A DNA stretch of 32,332 nt from Pseudomonadota bacterium (GTDB lineage Bacteria > Bdellovibrionota_B > Oligoflexia > Oligoflexales > Oligoflexaceae), in NCBI GenBank assembly GCA_004193325.1, contig SEDW01000006.1, positions 1-32,332 on the forward strand, in the 5' to 3' direction. The translations under genes were made by a program, and so were the position numbers. This document shows, piece by piece, positions 23,445 to 30,135 of the stretch; position 1 is the first letter of the stretch, and every line of letters begins with the position of its first letter. A model generated the notes under the pieces. That model was not told where the DNA came from. It made no database searches and saw nothing but the letters and a program-made list of their open reading frames with translations.

Positions 23445-24734
23445 TTAGATTGTCTTGGCTGCTTCGATGAGAGCGTCGATTGAGGCTTCGTCGCCACTCG
23501 AAATCATTAGCAAACGTTTAAAGAGGATTCCGAAGCTGGCGACCTGCCTAGCTTGATTGCCAGGCTGAAGCATCTTCTTGCCGATTTCGCTCTTGACGAT
23601 ATTGAGAAGAGCGCGAGTTCTAGCATCGGATTCTATTGCCTCCGGACCTTGAACATTAAAGCCAGTGAACGCTTCATAAAGATTGCGATAGATCGAGGGA
23701 ACTTCTTCATTGCCCCCAAGACGGCTAGCGACATCACTCGTCCCTATATCGTAACTTGCATCTATTAAAACCGAGGCCATATACATGTAGGCTTCTGCTT
23801 CTCCAGCCTTGTTTGCGGCGTAGAGCTCATCAGCCACTTTTAAGCTAGAGTAGGATGCCTGATTAAAATACGAGACAATTGCTGATACCTGAGGCGCGCG
23901 CATGTTCTCGGTTAAGTTGCCGGCTACAGCGACCTGAATCTTGGTGAGGGAAATTAATTTAGTCGCGTAGGGATTGGAGCTGAGCGTCACGTAGCCGTAA
24001 TTCAAAAGGTCACTTGCAAGGTCTTCACTCACAACAGTGCCGGTGAGCGCCCCGCCTGCTAATATGGTCGGAGTTATAGCTGGGTCGGGCGTGAGGGATC
24101 CGTCGGAACCTGAGGCGGAAGACATAGGCCCAGAAGCCGAAGAGTTATAACTGCCACTGCTACCAAGGCTACCCCCTGTGCTCGGCGAACTCATGCAAGA
24201 ATATACCTTACAAGGATCGGTGTTGGCACCAGGAAGGTCCAGCACTGCCGCAACGGGACTATCGACATACTGATTGGCCATCAGCGACGATTGATCGATG
24301 AGGCTCATTACTGACTCCTTCACAGCCTCCTCTGTCGTCTCATAACCGAAAGCATAGATTGGTGTCGCATATTTTGTGCCGTCGTCTGCCACAGTCCAGA
24401 TATTCACCGAACCCATATAATAGACGATCATACAGCCGTCGAATGAGTTGACCTTTTTACCAGCCGGGGTAGAGGGACACTGATCATACACATCAGGAAC
24501 GCCATCGCCGTCTTTGTCATCTTTGCTACAACCATTGGCATCCACGTCTTTTATCGCGTCGAAATCAGTGTTAGGGCAACGATCTCCGAGCGCTCCAATA
24601 CCATCTCCATCGGTATCGAATGGAACTGCGTCGGCAGCAAGTGAAGATGGATTTATTTTAACGCCACAGGATAAAAGCGTAGTGACGAGACAGATGCTTA
24701 GAAATGGGAGTGATCTTGAAACAAAGGAAAGCAT
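23445..24734 (-). CDS. Lipoprotein with thrombospondin type 3 repeats
   Basis: The ATG at 24734 gives 429 residues starting with a lipoprotein signal ending LLSC, lipidated at C23; the alternative GTG at 24746 has no ribosome site. Two thrombospondin type 3 calcium-binding repeats follow, at about 40-56 (DTDGDGIGALGDRCP) and 73-87 (DKDGDGVPDVYDQCP), with the shared pattern D-x-D-G-D-G...D-x-C-P. Such repeats occur in many outer-membrane proteins (OmpA-type) of Gram-negative bacteria. The rest is not a family I recognise: a short beta-rich part, a Ser/Gly/Ala-rich low-complexity linker (around 185-215), and a helical C-terminus. No OmpA peptidoglycan-binding domain follows. It is probably an outer-membrane protein facing the periplasm or surface. 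A plausible promoter lies at 24812-24840. Confidence 0.82.
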   Translation of the reverse strand: MLSFVSRSLPFLSICLVTTLLSCGVKINPSSLAADAVPFDTDGDGIGALGDRCPNTDFDAIKDVDANGCSKDDKDGDGVPDVYDQCPSTPAGKKVNSFDGCMIVYYMGSVNIWTVADDGTKYATPIYAFGYETTEEAVKESVMSLIDQSSLMANQYVDSPVAAVLDLPGANTDPCKVYSCMSSPSTGGSLGSSGSYNSSASGPMSSASGSDGSLTPDPAITPTILAGGALTGTVVSEDLASDLLNYGYVTLSSNPYATKLISLTKIQVAVAGNLTENMRAPQVSAIVSYFNQASYSSLKVADELYAANKAGEAEAYMYMASVLIDASYDIGTSDVASRLGGNEEVPSIYRNLYEAFTGFNVQGPEAIESDARTRALLNIVKSEIGKKMLQPGNQARQVASFGILFKRLLMISSGDEASIDALIEAAKTI

Positions 24735-24811
24735 CGAATAACTCACCGTCTAGGGTTAACTCGTGGACTTCTAAAATCTCAGGGAATTTGTCCTGGGAAA
24801 AAGCCTTAAGC

Positions 24812-24840
24812 TATCTAAAGCAATAAGGAAATGGAGTCAA
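24812..24840 (-). promoter_or_regulatory. Candidate sigma-70 promoter for the TSP3 lipoprotein
   Basis: On the minus strand TTGACT (24840-24835) and TAGATA (24817-24812) are 17 bases apart, 78 bases before the ATG at 24734. The -35 is good, the -10 weak. The rest of the gap 24735-24926 contains no gene that I can see. Confidence 0.45.
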
Positions 24841-24926
24841 TCTGAACTCGTCCTTTTCCATAATCAAAACGTTTCCAACCGTTTAATCCGAGACAAATCG
24901 CCCTTGGTACTTTCTATCGAACTGAG

Positions 24927-25292
24927 TTATTCCGCGAGCTTTCGGTAGAAGAAATAAATGCCCGCATGGGTGAGGGTCAAAACGAGAGAACCCACAATCG
25001 CAGACAACCAACCCTCCACCTTGAAGCCATTGACGAGCTTGGCAGTGAGCTTGAGCATCGCTCCGTTCAGCACAAGCAGGAACAGCCCCAGCGTAACGAT
25101 GGTCAGAGGAAGCGTAAGCACCCAGAGAATTCTCAAAAGAGTGGCATTGAGAGCGCCGAGAACAAAGGTCGCGAGAAACGCAGAGCCCACACCCTTGAGG
25201 CGAATTCCAGGCATGATTGCTGACATAAGACCAAGTGCCAAGGCACTCAAGGCCCAGGTTACGAGGAGCTGAATTACGTAGAGTTTGAGCAT
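24927..25292 (-). CDS. Four-helix membrane protein of the phage_holin_4_2 (DUF360) family
   Basis: The 121-residue protein consists of four hydrophobic helices separated by short loops: about 5-25, 33-55, 58-80 and 95-117. The pattern IMPGIRLKGVGSAFLATFVLGALNA (part) and the 'LTLPLTIVTLGLFLLVLNGAML' region (part) are typical of the small family named 'phage holin family 4' (Pfam 04020). The family name is historical; members are ordinary chromosomal inner-membrane proteins with no proven role, and there are no phage genes here. Its ATG shares a base with the TAA of the thioesterase gene (TAATG), so the two are translationally coupled. Confidence 0.85.
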   Translation of the reverse strand: MLKLYVIQLLVTWALSALALGLMSAIMPGIRLKGVGSAFLATFVLGALNATLLRILWVLTLPLTIVTLGLFLLVLNGAMLKLTAKLVNGFKVEGWLSAIVGSLVLTLTHAGIYFFYRKLAE

Positions 25293-25798
25293 TAGAGGAC
25301 GCCTCCGGTTTTGGGAATATTCGGCAGCAGTTTGGCGACCTGGTCGTCACTCAACTGAAGAAAAAGTATTTTACCGCGGGCGAGAACTTTTCCGGAAATA
25401 TCTTCGATTGTGCCTTCTGTAAAAATCTTCCGGCCGTCTTTCGATACGATTTGGCCCTTTAAAACGAGCTCGACCTGAAGAGGCACGAAAGACACAAAAT
25501 CAGTTTGCAGGTTGAGAGCGATCACCTGATTGCCGAAGACCCATGCGGTTCCGCCGAGCAATTCATCAAGAACCGCAGCCTGCGCTCCACCATGGGCAAA
25601 GCCAGGAGGTCCTTCCGCTGCCGGTCCAAACCAGACGCGACCCCAAAGAACCCCGTCTTCTTTGCCTTGGAAAAAGCGAACTCGAATTCGCTCACCTTTG
25701 GGATCGCCTGAAACAAAGGAGCGAACCCACGCGACGTAAGGCAAATCAATAGGCTGCCAGTCGGGACGTATTGCCTCGAGTTTTGTCTCATATTCCAT
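25292..25798 (-). CDS. Hotdog-fold thioesterase (PaaI-like)
   Basis: The ATG at 25798, seven bases after AGGGGG, gives 168 residues; the longer frame begins at a TTG with no ribosome site. The central segment GPPGFAHGGAQAAVLDELLGG corresponds to the PaaI/acyl-CoA thioesterase pattern, with the G-x-H-G-G loop and the catalytic acidic residue (D/E in LDEL) on the hotdog helix. The C-terminal strand region (LVLKGQIVSKDGRKIFTEGT) is typical. It would hydrolyse an acyl- or aroyl-CoA; the substrate cannot be told. The downstream four-helix membrane protein is coupled to it. The upstream gap 25799-26010 is divergent to the next gene and should hold both promoters. Confidence 0.88.
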   Translation of the reverse strand: MEYETKLEAIRPDWQPIDLPYVAWVRSFVSGDPKGERIRVRFFQGKEDGVLWGRVWFGPAAEGPPGFAHGGAQAAVLDELLGGTAWVFGNQVIALNLQTDFVSFVPLQVELVLKGQIVSKDGRKIFTEGTIEDISGKVLARGKILFLQLSDDQVAKLLPNIPKTGGVL

Positions 25799-26010
25799 GG
25801 ATAACCCCCTGATAAACCGATCGGCTTGTCGAATCTCATTAAAACTCTCCCCTGAGAGCGGACTCAAAGCAAGGAAATTGCTGCTTCTTACGCCCAAAAA
25901 AAGACGCTGATGAGAAAGAACTTCTAACTAGCTGCCCCAGTCATTCTGTGTTAGATACTGGCAACGGATATCAAGGATTGATTTCGCTTCCCTTTAAGGA
26001 GCAAAGCAGT

Positions 26011-27036
26011 ATGACGACCATTCTACGTAACGGTATAAATCTCTTTTTGTGTGTGACACTTTTTGCCTGCGGATCGCATACAAAAAGCAAAGATCCACTG
26101 CCGATAGCAGCGCCTCCAACTACAGGCGGCTCACTTGCTCCCACAGTCCTTGCCCCTATCACTCCCACGAATCCAACGACACCGAGTCAACCGACTGTCG
26201 TTACTGTTCCGACAACCAACGAACCCACGATACTGCCAACAGGCCCTATCGCATCTCTCGCGGCCATGGGCACGACCGATGGATTTGAAATCGGTACCTG
26301 GAACATCGAAAACTATCCGAAATCCACAGGCAGCAAAGCCATGGTATCCAGCATCCTCAATCAGCTCGACGTCGACGTCATGGCTGTTGAAGAGATCAGC
26401 AGCGAAGGCGCCTTCAAAGAACTCGTAGCTGAAATGCCAAAGTTCGCTGGCGTGCTCGCCGGTGAAGACAATGGCAAAGACGAAGCGCAAAACGTTGGCT
26501 TTATCTATCGCAAAGCCGACTTCACTCTCGTCAAGTCCCAAGCTCTTTTTGAAACTTCGACCTTCGCCTTCCCAAGACCTCCTTTAATGATTCGTCTCAA
26601 GCCTGTTAAAGCCGGCCGCGCTGAGATCGTGGCTATTGCAGTCCACCTCAAGGCCTTCGGTGACGACAAGAGTCAGCAGCGCCGTGAGATCGCTAATGGC
26701 GACCTTCAGAACTATGTCGCGGAACTGAAAGCCGCTGAGCCCGACCTCCAGGTCGTGATCCTCGGTGACTTTAATCAGCCGCTTATCCAAGAGTCCGAGC
26801 GCAAAGTCTTCAGCCCCTGGTTTGAGCGCTCGGGTAGTTATACCGTGAAAACGGATGTCCTCGTTCAACGAGGCGACTACAGCTATTTCTCAGGTCAATA
26901 TTCGCTGATCGATCACATCATCACGACGAACAACTTTCTCCTCGCCGAGCCAGTCATCGTCAAACTACAAAACGTGGTCCCAGGCTACGAAGCCAATGCA
27001 TCGGATCACTTGCCAGTGATCACTCGCCTGCCCTAA
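26011..27036 (+). CDS. Endonuclease/exonuclease/phosphatase-fold lipoprotein
   Basis: The ATG at 26011 follows AAGGAG and gives 341 residues. The signal peptide ends LFACGS, lipidated at C20. A Pro/Thr-rich linker (about 30-80) leads to a DNase I-like domain with the family residues: N98 (TWNIENY), E128 (AVEEIS), H212 (AVHLKAF), D253/N255 (GDFNQ), and D332/H333 (SDHLP). All expected metal and catalytic positions are present, so it should be an active Mg-dependent phosphodiesterase or phosphatase outside the cytoplasm. Candidate substrates include extracellular DNA or phospholipid headgroups; this is not decidable from sequence. The long Thr/Pro linker suits a surface-tethered enzyme. It is monocistronic, ending in a very strong terminator. 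Confidence 0.9.
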   Translation: MTTILRNGINLFLCVTLFACGSHTKSKDPLPIAAPPTTGGSLAPTVLAPITPTNPTTPSQPTVVTVPTTNEPTILPTGPIASLAAMGTTDGFEIGTWNIENYPKSTGSKAMVSSILNQLDVDVMAVEEISSEGAFKELVAEMPKFAGVLAGEDNGKDEAQNVGFIYRKADFTLVKSQALFETSTFAFPRPPLMIRLKPVKAGRAEIVAIAVHLKAFGDDKSQQRREIANGDLQNYVAELKAAEPDLQVVILGDFNQPLIQESERKVFSPWFERSGSYTVKTDVLVQRGDYSYFSGQYSLIDHIITTNNFLLAEPVIVKLQNVVPGYEANASDHLPVITRLP

Positions 27037-27047
27037 TCGTTAGACAG

Positions 27048-27090
27048 AAGAAGAGCCCTCAAGCATCGCTGCTTGAGGGCTCTTCTTTTT
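27048..27090 (+). terminator. Very strong terminator between convergent genes
   Basis: AAGAAGAGCCCTCAAGCA (27048-27065) is a perfect inverted copy of 27070-27087, with a four-base loop and T-run to 27090. It ends the nuclease-fold lipoprotein transcript. The minus-strand 3' side is CTTCTTCTGTC, so weaker action on the opposite strand is possible for the gene ending at 27105. Confidence 0.93.
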
Positions 27091-27104
27091 GGTATCACGC
27101 AGGC

Positions 27105-27647
27105 TTATCGAACTGGCAATTTCAACTCGGAAAGAAAGGCCGTGGCTTCGCGGTGACTTCTGAGCCGAATCCATTGAATGGAAGCATAGTCAGGCGACTG
27201 CATAAAGGCGGTATAGTTACGGCGATTGCGATGATAGCTCGTGAGGCTCCAAAGGATAATGGAATCTTTTTCCAAAAAAGTCTTACGAAAGGTCTCGACA
27301 TTGCCGGTACCGGGCCAGAGTTCTTGTTTCGTCACAGCCCTTATGATCGCTCGTTTGGTCACCTGGTAGATGACGGTAAAAAAGTTGTAGTCGAGCCAGA
27401 TAACCGTCGTAGCCCGTTCCCATTTGATAGCTCGTGACTGACCGTAATTGCCATCGAGCACCCAGGCATCTGGAATCAAAGCCCTCCGCACTCGACTCAG
27501 AAAAACGTCCTCAGGCGCCTCGGTCCAGTTCGGTCCCCAGTTTAAGGCGTCCATCTCGATGTAAGGAAGAGAGAGCGCGTGAGCCAGACGTTTGGCAAAA
27601 GTGGATTTGCCGGAGCCGCTGGTTCCGACCACATTGATTCTTTGCAT
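27105..27647 (-). CDS. P-loop nucleotide kinase-like protein (FlaR/topology-modulation type)
   Basis: The 180-residue protein begins QRINVVGTSGSGKSTFAKRLA, with Walker A GTSGSGKST, and resembles the adenylate-kinase-like family often annotated 'DNA topology modulation protein FlaR'. Other family features: the hydrophobic 'LPYIEMDALNWGPNW' after the P-loop helix, 'WVLDGNYGQSR', 'VIWLDYNFFTVIYQVTKRAI' (with Arg-rich lid). These proteins likely phosphorylate a small molecule; the topology role is an old annotation with little support. The gene starts 24 bases after the methyltransferase stop on the same strand, so they are probably cotranscribed. No substrate can be inferred. Confidence 0.85.
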   Translation of the reverse strand: MQRINVVGTSGSGKSTFAKRLAHALSLPYIEMDALNWGPNWTEAPEDVFLSRVRRALIPDAWVLDGNYGQSRAIKWERATTVIWLDYNFFTVIYQVTKRAIIRAVTKQELWPGTGNVETFRKTFLEKDSIILWSLTSYHRNRRNYTAFMQSPDYASIQWIRLRSHREATAFLSELKLPVR

Positions 27648-27671
27648 GTCTGGCCACCGCAGAAGTTTTGA

Positions 27672-28517
27672 TTAACGAACGCCCTGCGCCTGCATGAAGG
27701 AGAAGAAGAAAACCGCGTTAGGATCTTTCGCAACTTGCTTCAGCTCTTCCTGAGCGAGCCTCAGCGTCTCCTGATCGATATAATTGGCCTTGAGCAGCTG
27801 ATCTTTGGCACTCAGTAGAATCTGGGTCCAGAATTCGATGTAGCGCTTTCGCTGCTCGGGCTGCCGGTTATCGAAATGCCAGGTCTTCACTTCGGTGCTG
27901 ATATCCTGATAGCCCTGGGCGAGGAGGAGATTGCCAAGCTTCGCGCCCACGAAGGGATCGCCCGTTTGCTCGTGCTGGTAATCATTCATCGCCATCCAGT
28001 ATTTCCAGACGTTCGGCGAATAAGGCTCTAAGAAAAAGCTGTGGTTCATAACTTCGGTGATATAGACCTTTGAGCCTTTTTTGAGGACGCGGCGCACTTC
28101 GCTCAAGACTCGCTCGGGGGAAGGAACATGCTCGAGCACCCAACAGATGAACGCGCCATCGAAGGTCATGGATTCAAAATCCATGTTGGTGGCATCCATT
28201 TGTTTGAGATCGTAGCGACCGCTGGCGTAGGATTTGGACTCGAGAAAGGCGCGAGCCGTTTTAAGCTGGGCATCGCTTTGATCGATACCTGTGATCTGGA
28301 GCGAGGGAAAGCGACGAAGCAGGATCTCGGATTGGGCGCCAACGCCAACACCAACTTCGAGAAGTTGATTCACGCCGGTGAGATCGAGATTACCGTAGAT
28401 GGTTTGCTCGGTAAATTGAGCCTGATATTTGAGACGATCCTGCTCGACGGTGGAATAACCGTGAACATATCCTTCTTCACTCATTTTATTGGTACTGGTG
28501 CTAGGTTTTTTGGCCAT
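27672..28517 (-). CDS. Class I SAM-dependent methyltransferase
   Basis: The 281-residue protein has the canonical Rossmann methyltransferase motifs: motif I LLEVGVGVGAQSEILL, the acidic end of beta-2 ITGIDQSDAQLKTA, motif II/III DATNMDF...DGAFICWVLEHVPSP, and RVLKKGSKVYITEV. The N-terminal EGYVHGYSTVEQDRLKYQAQ and the C-terminal helical part are specific to a subgroup of small-molecule methyltransferases. The ATG at 28517 follows AAGGGG. The substrate is unknown; the tight linkage to the downstream P-loop kinase-like gene suggests a shared small-molecule pathway, which is speculative. Confidence 0.88.
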   Translation of the reverse strand: MAKKPSTSTNKMSEEGYVHGYSTVEQDRLKYQAQFTEQTIYGNLDLTGVNQLLEVGVGVGAQSEILLRRFPSLQITGIDQSDAQLKTARAFLESKSYASGRYDLKQMDATNMDFESMTFDGAFICWVLEHVPSPERVLSEVRRVLKKGSKVYITEVMNHSFFLEPYSPNVWKYWMAMNDYQHEQTGDPFVGAKLGNLLLAQGYQDISTEVKTWHFDNRQPEQRKRYIEFWTQILLSAKDQLLKANYIDQETLRLAQEELKQVAKDPNAVFFFSFMQAQGVR

Positions 28518-28585
28518 GAGCTTCCCCTTGTTTCAAAACATCCTGCTACTTTACAGGAGAGTTCGATACTAGGGGAAGACGTGAC

Positions 28586-28798
28586 TTAATTGGGGAACAA
28601 AAGTTTAAGAAAGTCTTGAGTGGCAACGGGGAGGATGATGGTCATAGCAGCGAGAACGAGGAATGCAGACGTCCAAAGGGCAAACGTCACAGCTTGAACC
28701 TGTGTATTGCGTTTGTGAATCTCTGTGAACTGTTCGATGACGGTTGCTTCATAAACCGCCAAACTTCTTTGCGAAAGGTAACGAATATCGGCCGACAT
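28586..28798 (-). CDS. Small single-span membrane protein, 70 aa
   Basis: The ATG at 28798 (GGAG nine bases upstream) gives 70 residues; the slightly longer frame begins at a TTG and has no better ribosome site. Residues 1-35 are polar and helical (SADIRYLSQRSLAVYEATVIEQFTEIHKR, part), followed by one hydrophobic helix of about 22 residues (VTFALWTSAFLVLAAMTIILPV) and a short tail. It looks like a small inner-membrane protein. I recognise no family. It is 68 bases upstream of the methyltransferase gene on the same strand and divergent from the zinc-finger gene. Confidence 0.6.
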   Translation of the reverse strand: MSADIRYLSQRSLAVYEATVIEQFTEIHKRNTQVQAVTFALWTSAFLVLAAMTIILPVATQDFLKLLFPN

Positions 28799-28901
28799 TG
28801 GGATTGCTCCGGGCAAACGTGTTGTAGTGACCCAGCAGTAACAAGAGCTTGGCGCTTTGTCAATTCCGCTTTGGTCGTTTTATAAAATTCTGTGCCCTCC
28901 A

Positions 28902-28926
28902 TTTGACATTTCGCAAGCTTGTATAA
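28902..28926 (+). promoter_or_regulatory. Candidate promoter of the multi-finger gene
   Basis: A perfect TATAAT lies at 28921-28926, 72 bases before the chosen ATG. The consensus TTGACA at 28902-28907 is only 13 bases upstream of it, too close for a standard promoter, so either the -10 works alone or the -35 match is chance. Confidence 0.4.
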
Positions 28927-28997
28927 TCTCAAAGCTTAAAATCATTAATATTTCGCAGAAAATGCCGAAAGGAGAGATGAATCTGAGGGAAATTTCC

Positions 28998-30044
28998 ATG
29001 GCTGCTGAACCGTCGAAAGCTCGCGCAAAGGTGCGCAAAATCTTCAAGAAGGGCGACACTTACCAGTGTGGGCTCTGCGGCTTGAATTTTGCGACTCTAC
29101 CCGAGGTTCAGGCCAACATGCGCGAATGCACCAAGACTTTCCTCGCCGAAGGCGGTGCGATTGAGGCTGCTCCGAAACGTTATCGCTGCAGCTTTTGCAA
29201 ACGCGTGCATGATTCCATGGATAAGGCACGGGAGTGTTCGGTCAACTGCAAGAAAAAGATTGAAGTTCAGGCTCGCACGGAAGCTCGCATTAACGCTCCA
29301 GCATCAGCCGACGACAAGCTCAAGGCACTTGCTCAATTCGTGAAAGACCCAGCCGCTCTTACAGCCCTGAAAGCCGCTCAATCCACGCAGCAGGCCGGAG
29401 CCAAATCGCTCGGCGTTTACAAACCGAAGAAAACAGAGATTCTCGCCGGAGAAAACGTTAAATTCGTGCGGGAGAAAAATCTCTTTCGCTGCCTCAAATG
29501 CAAACAGCGCTATAAAACAGCTGAAGATGCCCGCATCTGCTGGGACGGTCACGGCGAAACCTATGTTACGCACCTAAAACCTAAATCTACCGATCCGCGC
29601 TACATTCTCGATGGCAAGAAATTCCGTTGTTCCAAATGCGAACGTCTTTACGGAGCCGTGGCCGATGCCATTAGCTGCCACGAAAGTCATTCTGTAGCGC
29701 CTGTTCAAAGGCCGAAAAAAGAAGAGGAAAGTGAAGCCTACTTCCGCGACGGCGCGAAGTACGTCTGCCGTAAATGTGGCAAAAAATATTTCAGTCGCGA
29801 CGAAGTGGAAAACTGCTTTGCCTCGATTCACGAAAACTCCGAATCTGAAATCGAAGACATTCAGGAGGACCCCTCAATTGCGATCCCTCCGCCCAAACCT
29901 GCGATCAATAAAAAGGACGACGCGGAGAAGTTCTACCGTGACGGAGCCAAGTATGTTTGTCGCGGCTGTAGCAAGAAGTACTTCAGTCGGGACGAAACTC
30001 TTGCCTGTTTCGCGACCCATGATCATCCGGCCGAGAGCGAATAA
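28998..30044 (+). CDS. Protein with six C2H2-spaced zinc-finger-like modules
   Basis: The ATG at 28998 (GAGGG eight bases upstream) gives 348 residues. Six modules have the spacing C-x2-C-x12-[C/N]-x3/4-[H/C]: C24/C27/N40/C44, C64/C67/C80/C84, C165/C168/C181/H185, C211/C214/C227/H231, C257/C260/C273/H278 and C321/C324/C337/H341. Each starts with an aromatic and a basic residue (F/Y-R-C or Y-V-C) and has an aromatic residue near C+4, as in classical beta-beta-alpha fingers, but with Cys in place of the first His. Fingers 5 and 6 are near copies (YVCRKCGKKYFSRDE against YVCRGCSKKYFSRDE). Linkers are Lys- and Glu-rich; residues 1-20 and 85-160 are basic and helical. There is no signal peptide. 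DNA, RNA or protein binding is plausible; no family is recognised. ATGs at 28962 and 28977 are possible but have poorer ribosome sites. Confidence 0.82.
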   Translation: MAAEPSKARAKVRKIFKKGDTYQCGLCGLNFATLPEVQANMRECTKTFLAEGGAIEAAPKRYRCSFCKRVHDSMDKARECSVNCKKKIEVQARTEARINAPASADDKLKALAQFVKDPAALTALKAAQSTQQAGAKSLGVYKPKKTEILAGENVKFVREKNLFRCLKCKQRYKTAEDARICWDGHGETYVTHLKPKSTDPRYILDGKKFRCSKCERLYGAVADAISCHESHSVAPVQRPKKEEESEAYFRDGAKYVCRKCGKKYFSRDEVENCFASIHENSESEIEDIQEDPSIAIPPPKPAINKKDDAEKFYRDGAKYVCRGCSKKYFSRDETLACFATHDHPAESE

Positions 30045-30135
30045 AACGAAAGATCTTTGCAAAAGCGCAGCCGCGAAGTAATTTGGACTATAGGTTCAAA
30101 GGTAATTCCACGCTTTGACTGCTGCGAGAACACCT

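Noticed and set aside
24927-25292. A 'phage holin' family protein as a sign of a prophage
   Set aside because: The family name is historical; the gene is coupled to a thioesterase and no phage genes, integrase or att repeats are present.
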